Below are positions 1 to 12,400 of a DNA stretch of 64,000 nt, piece after piece. This DNA is from Theocolax elegans (Eukaryota; Arthropoda; Insecta; Hymenoptera; Cerocephalidae). The stretch's first letter is position 1; every line of letters starts with the position of its first letter. A program made the position numbers and the translations under genes. Below the pieces are notes generated by a model. The model was not told the origin of the DNA, did no database searches, and saw only the letters and a list, made by a program, of their open reading frames with translations. The DNA lies in contig CM047425.1 in the NCBI GenBank assembly GCA_026168455.1, positions 9,460,001 to 9,524,000 on the forward strand, given 5' to 3'.

Positions 1-11
1 TGTGATTTCAG

Positions 12-3000
12 TGGGTCAAATCGTGGAAGTCGCTTTACATTTTTATCGCACCTTTCGCCGTCGATACGTTTTTCACTATGAGTGGATTCCTAATGACCTA
101 CATGTACATCAGACACGCGGAGAGGGAGAAAACGATTAATCTACCTGTTTACTATTTACACAGATACATCAGGTAATTATTATCGAGAACGAGAAGACAA
201 AATTTTTCCGTAACGCGAAGTTTTTCTATTTTTTTTTAAAGGTTGACACCTGCGCTAATCGCACTTCTCGTATTTTCGATTGCGATCATACCAAAAATGG
301 GCTCTGGTGCACGGTGGGATTTAATTATGGAATATAATTTTGGTAAATGTCGAAACAAGTGGTGGAAAACCTTGTTGTACTTGCAAAATTTCATCGACAA
401 GAAAGATATGGTAATACGTGTGTATTATACTCATGAAATTTTCTCGAGAGAAAAATTACTCGAATTATACGTATCGACTCAGATTTGAGTGATTTTTCAC
501 TCTGACGAATTTAGAGAGTTTATTCTTATGGTAAAAAGTTTCTTTTTCATTTTTGTAGCAAATTTTATTTTCTTGTGAAAATGACCGTGTCAGTACGTAT
601 CAGTTGTTCGAGAATAATTAACGTTAAATATGATCATATTTCTATGGGATCTAAAATGTCATATTATCTCCAAAGAACTGAATTTTATAATTATTTTAAG
701 GAAACTAAAATGTGATATTTATTAAGTGATTTTTTGTTGTCCATGCAGTGTATTTAGGAGTAGTTTAGGTTTTCCTCGATATTGATGAACAAACCATATT
801 TATTTATTTGGCGACGTTTCGATGGATATCCTCCATCCACATCAGGCTATACCTTTTTATTAAAAATCCTGATGAGGATGGAGGATATCCATCGAAACGT
901 CGCCAAATAAATAAATATGGTTTGTTCATCAATATCGAGGAAAACCTAAACTACTCCTAAAATGTGATATTATCTCCCAGGAACCTAAAACGTGACATTA
1001 TATTCAAGGAACCTAAAATGTAACATTATCTCCAAGGAACCTAAAATATCATAATTAATGTTAAATGTGATCATATTTTCTAAAGGATCTAAAATATCAT
1101 ATTTCTAAAGAACCCAATGATTCATAATATTTCTAAAAAGATTAGTTCAATTTTTTATTGGTCATTTTCAATATATATAAATTATACAGAAATTACTGTA
1201 TCAACAAGGTGAATTAGCTGTCTGTCTAAAATTAACTTAACTACGCAAATAACTAGAATTTTGCTATCACTGCAATGTTTAGGTTAATCATGGAATTTTC
1301 CAGGTTTGGTAAGTTGTCACGGTAATTATTATAAGAAATTTATTTCGTATAAAAATGATTTTTATTTATAAATTGGATAAAAATTATAATGGAAAATGTA
1401 AAATCTTTAAATATTCTTCAGACTAGATGAGTAGGTTAAAAATTGCCTATATAGGAGGTTTGGAAAATATCAACATACTCACCTCGTGGGTTCTTATTAC
1501 AGTCGCTGAACGGATCCGTGGTAGTCAAATCATAGGGATTTAGCTATAAAAAAATATTTTAACTAAATTATGAAACTGAAAGTTTGAAAAAAATCGTGAT
1601 GGTTAAATTATACAAAAAATGTCGACAGAGTATATATTTCAAAATAATAAATTTCTAATTAATTAAAAATTATTAATAATATATTGTCGGCATTAATGAT
1701 AAAATTACTACTCTGAAATCTTACCTCCTATTTTCTTATAAAAATTTTACAGTTATGAAGATTTTGAGATTAGGAATAGATATTTTGTAGGTTATGGTCT
1801 AAGAATTGCAAATTTAAACCTAAATAATTTCTGCGAGATATTATCAAATATTAATAATTGAAATTTAAAATACTACAGTGTTTAGGTCACTTGTGGTACC
1901 TAGCAGTGGACATGCAATTGTTTTGGATATCACCGATCATCCTTTATCCGTTGTATAAAAAACCAAAATTAGGTCTAATAATATTGGCAGCAATGTTCCT
2001 TGCTTCTATCGTGACACCTGGACTGATCATTGGTATTAACAAGTATCGACCGTATTCTATGACTCAGGACCCATCGTAAGTAAACGATTAATTTTTTTTA
2101 AAGAATTATTTATATAATTTTGCAGTAATTTTTTTTATTTTAGTTTTAACAAGACGATTGATGAATTTATGGATGTTTACACCGTGCCGTATAATCGTGC
2201 TGGACCCTGGATTGTTGGGATTTTCTTAGGCTATGAAGTGGCGAGTAAAATTCGTAAATTGAGTAAGGTAAATTGATTGGGTATTTGAAATTATTTATTA
2301 ATTAATAAAAAAGTTAAAATATATTTGATTAATAATTAGTTATTTTGTATTTGTTTGTTGTATTATCTTTTAATAGCAATTTCTGACATTTTTGACAATA
2401 TGCAATTAAGAGCATATATTTAACAGAATTTTATCACAGCAAACTGTTAATTTAAAATTATTTACTGTCAGTTCAGAGAAGTCTTACGATACGGTCAACA
2501 TTTTTGAATTAACATCAATTTGTGACACGTCTCGCGGGAAGCACATTTTTTATTCCCAGTAAACAATAGCTTCTTCTGACATGTCTTTACTGGTAAACAA
2601 TTTTTAATTCATAGAATTAACAATTTTTAAATAACACCAGTTTTGGACGGGGTAAAACGTATTACGGTAAAACGGGGTAAACAATTATAATAAAGAATTA
2701 ACACTGAAATGATAAACAACTTTTAACTAACATTTTTTTCTGACATGGTAAATAATATTTAAAATAACAATATTTTCTGACATGACAAATAATTTTTAAT
2801 TTACGTTTTCTGAAACAGTTGACACGATGTGGATTTTTTAGCCAACTTTATATTCTGACATTGTAAACAATTTTGAATTAACATCATCTTCTGACACCCT
2901 AAACAATTTTGTAGTAATAGCATCTTCTGACGTTTTTGACGTGATAAATAAATTTTAATTAATAGAATTTTATGACACAGGCATTTTTAAATGACAGTAT

Positions 3001-4053
3001 TTTCTGACATTACAAACTATTTTTAATTACCAGCATCTTCTAACACATCAGACATTCTAAACAATTTTTAATCAATAGCATTTTCTGACACAAAATTAAC
3101 ACTGAAATGATGAACAACTTTTAACTAACATTTTTTTCTTGACCATGGTAAATAATATTTAAAATAACAATATTTCTGACATGACAAATAATTTTAATTT
3201 ACTTTATGAAACAGTTGACACGATGTAGATTTTCTGACACAATAAACAATCTTTTTTGTAACACCATTTTTGCAATAATTTTTATATCATGTTTAAATGG
3301 CGTAACATGCTCATGAAAATAAATGATAAATCCTTCCCCAACCTTCCGAAAATAATTGCATTTGTAACCAGCAAATCAACAGAATTCATTCTATTAAAAA
3401 AATTTTTTTTTTTCCTAGTTCACCATTTGTCTGGGCTGGGTAATATCTGCCGCGTCACTTTCGTTTTGTACATTCGGCACGAGATATTTTATGGAACCCA
3501 CCTACGACTATGATGTTATTTTGGAAACTTTCTTCGCAGCTGTTTCACGGCCTATATGGGCTATCGGAATATCTTGGATCATATACGCGTGTATTAATAA
3601 TTGTGCAGGTACTCCACTATAAAGAAACAATATTTCACACGGTATTAAAAAAAAACATTGCATTTCAGGTCCGATATCAACATTTTTATCGTTCAAGTGT
3701 TTCATACCACTCAGCCGATTATCGTACTGCATCTATCTTGTCCACTATGTTATACAAATGATACAGATAGCTAGTCAAAGAACACCATCGTATTATTCCG
3801 ATTATTACGTTGTGAGTAACTTTTTCTTAAGATTAAGATTTTCTTTTTTTTTTAATTATCGACGCGAAATAAATTTTTTTTTCATTGACAGTGGAATAGC
3901 TACTTGAGTGTCATAGTCATATCGATCGTTGTGGGATTTTTCTTGAGTGTGCTGTTCGAGTCGCCGGTTTTGGTATTGGAGAAAATGATTTTCAGGCGAA
4001 AACGAGAATCTTTGAATGAATTGACTGAGCGTTATGTCAAAAATGAAAAATAG
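12..4053 (+). CDS. NRF-6-like membrane acyltransferase, 5'-truncated by window edge (gene 1)
   Basis: This is the C-terminal part of an Acyl_transf_3 / nose-resistant-to-fluoxetine family protein, expected to move acyl groups across or at a membrane; the substrate is unknown. Exons I read: 12-172, 242-410, 1879-2075, 2144-2267, 3419-3608, 3669-3811 and 3892-4053 (TAG). Each intron is GT-AG. The exons total 1146 nt, 381 codons plus stop, with consistent phases. Family motifs seen in order: AVDTFFTMSGFLMTY, YLHRYIRLTPAL, KWWKTLLYLQNF, HLWYLAVDMQLFW, AGPWIVGIFLGY, SRPIWAIGISWI, PLSRLSYCIYLVHY and LFESPVLVLEK. Several hydrophobic membrane segments are evident. The NRF domain and the first acyltransferase helix, with its conserved His, lie left of the window. 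The protein ends shortly after the last membrane segment, unlike gene 2. The family call is strong; the substrate cannot be inferred. Confidence 0.93.
640..1110. repeat. Degenerate tandem repeat split by the fold-back element
   Basis: Units resembling CCTAAAATGTGATATTATCT followed by CCAAGGAA recur on both sides of the fold-back at 755-959 (at about 650, 700, 958, 985, 1012 and 1040). The period is about 28 nt. It is intronic and non-coding. Confidence 0.6.
755..959. mobile_element. Near-perfect fold-back element with hammerhead-like core, in gene 1 intron
   Basis: Two arms of about 91 nt (755-846 and 868-959) are almost perfect reverse complements around a 21-nt loop. The right arm carries, on the + strand, CTGATGA (869-875), GATGG (877-881), CCATC (889-893) and GAAAC (894-898), which is the layout of a hammerhead ribozyme core with a 5-bp helix II. 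The left arm has the same structure on the - strand but reads CTGATGT. The element sits inside an older tandem array (about 640-1070). Confidence 0.75.
2360..3260. repeat. Degenerate TTCTGACA-type tandem repeat with a 140-bp direct duplication
   Basis: This gene 1 intron is built from many diverged units of the type 'TTCTGACA(T) ... AAACAATTTTTAATTAACA'. Within it, 2696-2836 and 3094-3232 are near-identical direct copies, both starting AATTAACACTGAAATGAT and ending around GTTGACACGATGT. No ORF is present. Confidence 0.65.
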
Positions 4054-5400
4054 CGAATTTATTTAGTGTATCTTATTTTGTAACGTATGTATAATAAACG
4101 ACGAAGATTTATTTATTTAATCATTCTTTATTTTTTTGCTTTTAGTCAACGTGTGTTTTAAATAGACTCGCGTCCCGTATGTTTATAATTAAAATAACCG
4201 TGTGAAAGTGTATATACGTTATATTTATTTATGCATTTTTCGTTGTTATATATAATCGATTAAATAAATAATTTAGTAAAATAAAAATATTTTTTGTTGA
4301 TGTCCGATTTATTGTTGAAATAAAAATGTATTAAAAAAATGTTATTAAATTATATCATTTAAATAAATATTTTTCTTTGAATTAAATAAATGATTTGTTA
4401 TTGCATATTTTGTAAAATAAAAAAAATGTAATTTTTTTAACGTTGTTAAAACCACGAGTAAGTAAATTTCTAAATTTAAGCAAGTGCTTTTATTGGCATT
4501 CTAGTTTAAGAAAGAGAGAGAGAGGTCTATTGTACAGTCTCATTCATCTTTCCAATTTCTGTTCGAATTGCTGATGCTAATTTTAACGTAACGTATAAGA
4601 ATCGATAGTTGCATTGTTAAACGAAAATTTTGGGACAGTATGAATATTTATTAAATTTGTGTACTTTTAGTATTTGTTGCTATATTTATTTACTTATTTA
4701 TTTTTTCATTTAATAATATATTTATTAATGCGTTTAATTCTTTATTATTTATTAATTAATTTATTCAGTTAATTTATTTACTTATTTTTCTATTTATGTA
4801 ATAATTAAACTTTAGTTTGTTTTTACAATTATTGTCGATTTTTAAAAATCTTAATTACTTTTTCAGATGTAGAATAGTTTTTCTTAGTGGAATAAATATT
4901 TTTTAGAAGTATTTATCAAAATATTTTATTGATTTTTCTTAATATACAATTGAATCTTACTTAGTAGAATTGTTTTAAATATATTTTTGTATATATATAT
5001 TAAAAAAATTTATTGAATTTTTTCTAATGTTGGACTAGGGCTCGCTTAAAAGGAATTGTTATGAATATTATTTAGACGTATTCAATAAAATAATTTATAA
5101 AATTTTTTTTGGTAGCAGGGTTTACTCCGGGATTTCTATAAATATTCTTTTACGAGTATTCATTAAACTATTTTATTGTTTTTTTAAGGTACAGGCCTTA
5201 ATGTTTCAAATATTACGTCTATAAATATTTTATTAGAAGTAATAAGGAAAAATGTTTTTTAAGTTCAACAAAATATACATCGACGAGCAATGATATCATA
5301 GGATCAATAATCAAAGATCAATAATTAATTAAAATAAATGTTAAAAAACATTCTGAAAAATTCATTCACAACTGATACAAATATATGCAATAATTAAATT
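4054..5400. other. A/T-rich intergenic stretch
   Basis: The 3' flank of gene 1. It is A/T-rich with TTTATT/AATAAA-type words and a short (GA)n run near 4511. I see no coding signal, RNA gene or clear mobile element. Confidence 0.5.
4093..4098 (+). promoter_or_regulatory. Poly(A) signal AATAAA of gene 1
   Basis: A canonical AATAAA lies 40 bases after the gene 1 stop codon, followed by T-rich sequence. Further AATAAA-like words follow in this A/T-rich stretch, so the exact site used is uncertain. Confidence 0.5.
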
Positions 5401-6489
5401 ACATTTATACCCCATCACACCGAAATCTTTTCCTAAAAACACGACCTCGATCCCATACGTTTGTAACAAACGGTATATATATTTTCGTTAGAAATACAAA
5501 AGATGAAAGAGGTGGACGAGTCCTCTCTTCATCAAGATGAGAAGGTCTCCACGGAGTTGGAACTTGCGAAGAAGAAGAAGACGAAGCGAGTAAAGTAAAA
5601 AAACTCAACTTAAAATTGCGTAAGGAGAGTCGGTCGCGTGTCGTTACGACTGCCGGATTCTCAATGTTGCCGTTGAGCTTTTACGAGTTATGGAGAGCCG
5701 CAGGTTTCGCCCGCTACACCGCTGCTCGATGATGCTAAATAAAACTTCCCCTCCGGGGCTCTCGGTTTGGGCGGATGCCATGTGCTCTAATTTTGTGCCG
5801 GACCCGATATCATGCACCTTCTTCTCTCTCTCTTCCTCATAGTCTTGACTGGCCGGTCTTGTCTCTCGTACTGTTTTTTCCCAGCTTCTTTCGAACGAAC
5901 TTTGTAATCTTCTGTTCTCTCTCTTTTTTTTCTCTCTTTTTCACTTCTTTGAGTTCTGAGGCAATTTCTTCCTTTTTTTGACATCGAAATTATAATCGCG
6001 TTCGATCGCGATGACGACAATGTGTACACGTGGGATTTTATTTTTTTGACTCGGTGTGTGTGCTTGTGTTTGGTTTCACGATGAAGATCCACCGTATTCC
6101 GTGTCGATCGCGTCAAATATCTTGACAAGAGTTGTGTCTGAAAAAAAAAATATTCGCGATCGTATCGTCGATGAGGAGGAAGAATAAAGTGATACCGTTT
6201 TTAAATGTGATTTTTCTTATTTTTGTTTTTTAATTACAGTGCCAATTCGTCGTGCAGTGCGAATTCTAACCTGTAGAGCGTAATCAAGAAATAGAAAACA
6301 AGAAAAAAAGAGAGAGACCCAACAAGTTTCGATAGTAGTGGACGGAGAGTCGAGGATACAGAAAATAGTGTTCGAAAAGCAGCAAATGTGAGCCCGGTTG
6401 ATCGAAATAGATTAAGCGTTTACTCGGATTCCCCTCCACCGTCAGGTTTACAAAATCTATCCGAGTACAGATGTAAATCTAATCGGGCG
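5400..6489 (+). promoter_or_regulatory. Putative promoter and 5' leader of gene 2
   Basis: The GC and CpG content rises around 5610-5770 relative to the A/T-rich flank. Pyrimidine-rich DNA (5815-5970) and then purine-rich leader-like DNA (6290-6385) follow, before the gene 2 start at 6490. A possible acceptor (TTTTAATTACAG, ending 6239) suggests a 5'-UTR intron. The short ORFs here, including a basic one on the - strand at 5787-6128, look like composition artefacts. No TATA box or transcription start can be fixed. Confidence 0.4.
6386..6391 (+). promoter_or_regulatory. Start-stop uORF (ATGTGA) in the gene 2 leader
   Basis: ATG is directly followed by TGA, 99 nt before the chosen gene 2 start, in the purine-rich context AGCAAATGTGA. 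If the leader begins upstream, this is a minimal upstream ORF. Such AUG-stop elements can hold initiating ribosomes in other systems. It also shows that the overlapping GTG at 6388 is unlikely to be the true start. Confidence 0.35.
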
Positions 6490-9400
6490 ATGGCGTTGCC
6501 CAGTCCGGGCAAGTGCTACGTGCTCCTACCGTTGTTGATTCTCCTGGCGGCTGGCCTCCTGTACACTGGTTGTGCATTCCGGATACGTGATCACGCACCC
6601 GAAATTTGCCATCCGTCCACGAAGAAATGTGGATCGTCGGGTACCTCGACGTCACCGTATCACGGGACATCGTCGACGAAACGGGGATTCGAAACGGTGA
6701 GCACGCGAGGGAGCTTTGCCAAGAGTAGTAAGGTTCGACCACCTGACGAGGAGAAAGAAGATGCGGATGATGACGATCATACGCTTGGTAAGTGGAAGGA
6801 GAAGAAAACGACGTTGCACCTATGGTCAAAGTTAAATAAGATAGAGGATGCGAGGGATGACGAGGAGGATGACGATGAAGTGACTAGCATCGATAGCGAT
6901 GATGAGATTGTGAAGATTGAGGTTGAAGATGACGATGACGCGGTGGTGGTGGACAGCGAGGAGGAAGATAGGAAAGTTAAAGAAAAATTGAGGCAAGAGG
7001 AAGAGGAGAAGAGGAAGAGAGAGAAGGAGGCTGAGGAAAGACGAAGAAGGGAGAAGTTGGAGCAGGAGAAACGAAGGAAGGAAGAGGAAGAAAGGAAACG
7101 CAAAGCCGAGGAAGAGCGTAAGAAGAAAGAGAAGGAATTAGAAGAAAAGCGTCAAAAGGAAGAGATGGAACGACGTTTGAAAGAGGAAGCTGAACGACGT
7201 TTACGAGAGGAAACGGAACGACGGTTAAGAGAGGAAGAGGAACGAAAATTGAGAGAAGAAGAAGAACGACGACAGAAAGAGGAAGAAGAAAAGAGAAAGG
7301 AACACGAGCGACGTCTTAAAGAGGAAGAAGAGCGTCGAAGAAAAGAGGCTGAAGAAAAACGGAAAAGAGAGGAAGAAGAACGACGAAAAAAAGAAGCTGA
7401 AGAAAAACGAAAAAGAGAGGAAGAAGAGCGTCGATTGAGAGAAGCAGAAGAAGCTCGCAGACTAAAAGAGGAAGAAGAAAAACAACGTCAAGAAGAGCAG
7501 CGTATCAAGGAGCTAGAAGAGAAACGTAAAAGATATGAAGAAGAAGAAGCTGAACGAAAAAGAAAAGAAGACGAGGAGCGGAAGAAAAAAGAACTAGAAG
7601 AAAAAGAAGCCGAGCGTAAAAGGAAAGAGGACGAAGAACGAAAGAAGAAACAACGCGAGGAAAGTGAAGCTGAACGTAAAAGAGATGAAGAAGAAGATAA
7701 AAAACGAGTTGAAAGAGTGAAAAGGGAAGCCGAAGAAAAGAAACTACGGGACGCTGAAGAAAGAAGGAAGCGCAGTAAATTGAAAAAAAACGATAACGAC
7801 GACGACGACGACGACGAAGACGACGAAGACGATTCATCACCGATCACCCAAAGAAAATTGGAAAAAGTGAGGTTAGTCGATAAGGAGAACGCAAAGAAAT
7901 CGGAACCAACGAAAGCAAAAACACCAAAATCCGGTTCCGGAGGTAAAGCAACCAAATCGAAGAAGACAAAATCCACACGTGAGTTTGAATCATTGGTATA
8001 AAATTATTCTTACGATGAATCTAATCGTCGAACATTGCATGTGGTTTTTACAGCGAAGGCCACGAAACCGGATGCAACGATGAGTCTAGCCGAGCTCAAC
8101 GACATGATTCTTAGCGTGCCGACCTTCGTGCCAAATTTCACAGCCGTCGAAGATCCAGCTTGTCAGCAGCATGGGAAGATCTTTCTTAGGCAACTACGAG
8201 GATACAAATTGTGGGCATTGCAAAGTAAAGTATTTAAATTTTTTTTATTATTTCGATCTTTAATATAACCATTTTACACGGAAAAAATTAAGTGTTAGAA
8301 AAATTCTTAATAGAAAATTGAGGATTAAAATGACCATGAAGTTTTGCAAATGTAGCACGTTTATAGTTGTAAAATATCAGTCACATTTTACGGTAATTTT
8401 TTAAAGGTCAACTAAACTAAAACTACAAGTCTTACAATAAACAATCATTCATTAAAAAGCTAAAGGTAAATCTAAACTAAAAAAGAAAGAAAAACTGAAC
8501 AACAGGTCAAAAGTGAATAATCCACTTATATATATATCCAAGTTACTTCTTCAATAAATTTAATATCGTGACAATATATATAAGCGTCGTCGAGGAAACT
8601 TTATCAAACCTCCTCATTTCGCATAAAATTTTCATTTTGCATGACAGTGCTGGACTCGAGCGCAAAAATCCCATCAGGTTTATTACGCGGTAACGTCAAT
8701 CAACTCGGTGATTTCGATCAGTGTCTCGGAGTTTCAGCGCGGGTTAAGGTCGATGAAAAAACGATCAAGGTACAAGGGAAATACTGTTTGGCTAACATGG
8801 ATTTGTATCCCACGCAGTCCGGGACAAAGGTACCCGTCAATCTTATGCAGAGCCGTTCCTTAATAAGAGGAAACATGCGTGACGTAAGTACGTGAATTTA
8901 TTATATTTAACTAATATTTTTATAATTAAATTTCAAAATTCTTATTAAACACCAAAACAATGTTTTATTAAAGATAATTAGAAACAAGATTGTCGAAATT
9001 TAACTTTTTTTTAGAAAATATAACGTGGGTATTTTCTTTTTTAAGGATGTAGGAGGTTTTTGTGTATTTTGAGAAAATTTGAGGATAAGTATTCAATAAA
9101 ATTTTGAAATATTTTTTAAGATTTTTTTCTACTATTGTTGAATGATCACGTAATCTCAATAATAATAGAAGATGATGGTAAAATTTTAAGTTTGATACAT
9201 GATGGTACAGTGAATTTAAAATTTAATAAATAATGAGGGTAAAAGTTAAATTTTAGGAGGAGAGGAATTAAAATTAAGGAGTAGGTTAGTTAGTTCTGTG
9301 GAAAAAGATGAAAAAATTAAAATTTAATGAAGAATAAGAAATAACATAAATTTTCATCAATTATAAATTATAAAATGAACTTATTTTTTAATGAATTATT

Positions 9401-12400
9401 ATATGCAAGAAGAAAAGAAATTTTGTGAATAATTATGAAAAAAACTAAAAGTTGATGAAATATGATGTATGAAACTAAATTATAAATTACTTATGATCAA
9501 AAAAGTTAGTTAATAAAGAATGCGGCTATATTTTTTGATGAATATATATTATGATAAAAATAATTTTATTAGTTTTTATCGAAACTGTTGAACAAAAATA
9601 AGTTTTGATAAAATGGATAAAAAATTCTTTATTTTGATTAAATTAATTTTAATATACTAATTAATTTTTATGAGTAATGATAGCAAATTGTAAGATTTAA
9701 AAATGATGATTATAGGTTTTAAATGAGAAAAGAAAGCTCATTTTTTATGATGCGAGGCACGAAACAGAATTTATACGATGTATGAACGATGATACAAGTA
9801 CCTAAATTTTGATGAACGATGATGAAAGCATCCAAATTTTGATGAATGATAATGACAAATCTAAATTTCAATGTATGATAATAAAAGATTTAAATTTTGA
9901 TGAATGATGATGAAAGAATCCAAATTTTGATGAATGATAATGAAAAATCTAAATTTCAATCTATGATAATAAAAGAATTTAAATTTTGATGAATGATGAT
10001 GAAGAAAACGAAATTTTGATGATAGATAATATACGATTTTATGTTTTAAGAATGATAATAAAAAAATCTAAAAAATTTTATGAAAGATAGTAGATAATTT
10101 TTTTATGAAAGTCAATGTAATACGCTACATTTCGATATGTTATAAGGAACTTAACTTTCATAAAAAATTATGAAAAATTAAATTTTGTTGATAAGTGAAA
10201 AAAAATGATAAATTTTTATGAAAAATTATCAAAGAATCTAAAATTTAGTGTAACCGAACCAATAATTTAAATGATAATGATAATAATTTTATCTTGCCTA
10301 ATTTAAATGTAATTTATAAATTTTTACAAAAATAATCTAAATTTTGATGAAAATAATTCTTTACTGTATACATAAACACCATAATATGATACAATGATAA
10401 AAATGAAAAACGCCTGTTACAGCCAGGACACTTTATTCCGAGATTCACGACAGTGAATTGGGCAGTTTGTCTACCAGCCGCTTGCTCAGCCGTAGATGCG
10501 CGTAGATCAATCGAAAGTGCATTAGACAATTACAACATGTCTATCGGGATAAGATTTGTAGTAGACGTCGATTCGGACATGTGCTACGTAAGTCAAAAAT
10601 CGCAAAGCTACTCGAAAGAGACGATTGGCGTTTTGTAAGTATAACTCAAAAGAAAGCGCTATACTTCAAAATAAGAAATAAATTAAGAAAAATTATTTTT
10701 CAGATACTTCTACGCTATTTTCATTTGCTTGGCGATCGTCGCTACCTTCCGCGATTACTACGCGACACTCCAAGGAAAAGGTAAAATTATCTTTTTTTTG
10801 GAAGATATTTGAAGAAAAAGTATAACAATCGATTTTTCTTTTAAAATACAGGAAATTATTCGGAAAGAATAATAATGGCTTTCTCGTTGAAGAGGACAGT
10901 TAAAGCATTGTTTGGGAATAAAGATACAGATTCTTCGGATATCGGATGCATTCACGGTATAAGGTCCTTATCGACAATCGCTTTGTACGTAGCTCACAAG
11001 CTGATTCCGACATCGAGAATTCCTTATGCGAATCGAGTATCGCTTACCGAGGTAAAATACATCTTATATTTTGTTTACTCTACCTTTTATTTCCTGATTA
11101 AGACCAATTTCCCTGGATTTTTATATTCCTGTACGAGTTCCTTTTCAATTGTTGTGTGCGCATATTTTTTTTTCATTTTTGTTTAGGTACAGCGGTTGTA
11201 TAATAATGTTAATTATCATCGAGCTTTTTTAATTTGATGTTACTTATATTGAAAATTCTGCTGTTTGGCAGTGATTCAATTATTGGTTATATTTATTTCT
11301 TTATTTGTTTGTTTATTAGTATAAAATTACAAATATTATATAAATCTAGTATTGCAACTAATAATACTAATACTATAATAATAAGTAATACAACTTATTT
11401 AAATAATTAAGAAAAGTTTCTATTCATTATGAAAAAAAATTAATTGTTATTAACATTTGAATTAATTATCATAATTTGAAATTCGTATGCAAGTTAATAA
11501 CCTCATAATTCGAAATATATAACTAGATTTTAAAATCTATCATTATTTATACAAAGAAATTACACTGCATATTTCGATAATTCATTAACATCAGTATCCG
11601 TAATTATTATTATATATTTAAGTAAAAACATCGACTGAAATTAATATACGTGAAATTTGTCGAAATAGAACTGTAATCTCGATAAAAGGATATATTACTC
11701 TATCCATCAGTTGAGTAACTGTATAAATATTACTAGATTTTCAAAGGAAATTAATAAAAGTTACTATGCTGTACACGACATTTTTCTAATTATTTTATAA
11801 AAATATATTTTACCAAATTTTATCTAAAAAATTTATAATTTTTATGTTTTATTTGCTTTATTAGTTAAAGAAAGAAATTGTTCAACTTCGTTGAGTCGAT
11901 TCATTGATTTGGACTGGTAGTTTTAGTCGATAAATAAGAATTTCGATTATAGAGCATAGGTTTCATTACAATGATGTTCATAATGCAAAAATATAAACAC
12001 AAAACTAAAATGTTACATTGTTGTAAGATAAATTATTTTTATTACAAAACAGTCTAATATAAACGTTACGAATGTTTACAGTTTTTTCGTGTTTTGTAAT
12101 TTGTACAAAAACTCTAATATATGGATTAAAACGATAATTTTATAAACTAACCTCAGAATATTAAACATGTGATAATTTATATTTTATTTAAAAATAATAA
12201 TTTTTATATGCTACAGTTATTGGTGCTTACTGAGAGATAAAATCAAAAATTTAGTTACTGTTACACGATCCATATGCCAAACTGTAAATCAAATCACCTT
12301 TAACTAAATACATCGATTTAATTAACTACAAATATAATTCTTATTCGCAATTCAAAATTGAATCAAGATACAATTAGTGTTAATATTAACAAAATTATTT

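Noticed and set aside
5787..6128. 113-codon basic ORF on the - strand
   Set aside because: Its Lys/Arg/Glu content follows from the CT-rich + strand leader, and it has no domain-like pattern.
6388..6489. Upstream extension of the gene 2 reading frame to a GTG at 6388
   Set aside because: GTG is not a normal nuclear start. The overlapping ATG at 6386 is in another frame and stops at once. The ATG at 6490 precedes a typical signal/anchor segment.
6777..7976. Long Ser/Phe/Leu-rich ORFs on the - strand opposite gene 2 exon 1 (6777-7103, 7488-7976, 7505-7840)
   Set aside because: These are complements of the purine-rich GAA/GAG/AGA codons of the charged helix. They have no start context or family features.
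10581..10784. Alternative reading of gene 2 with the exon ending at 10587 (GTAAGT donor after TGCTAC)
   Set aside because: Ending at 10634 (also GTAAGT) keeps the following membrane exon in phase and makes the total CDS divisible by three. Ending at 10587 would drop 47 nt and break the frame.
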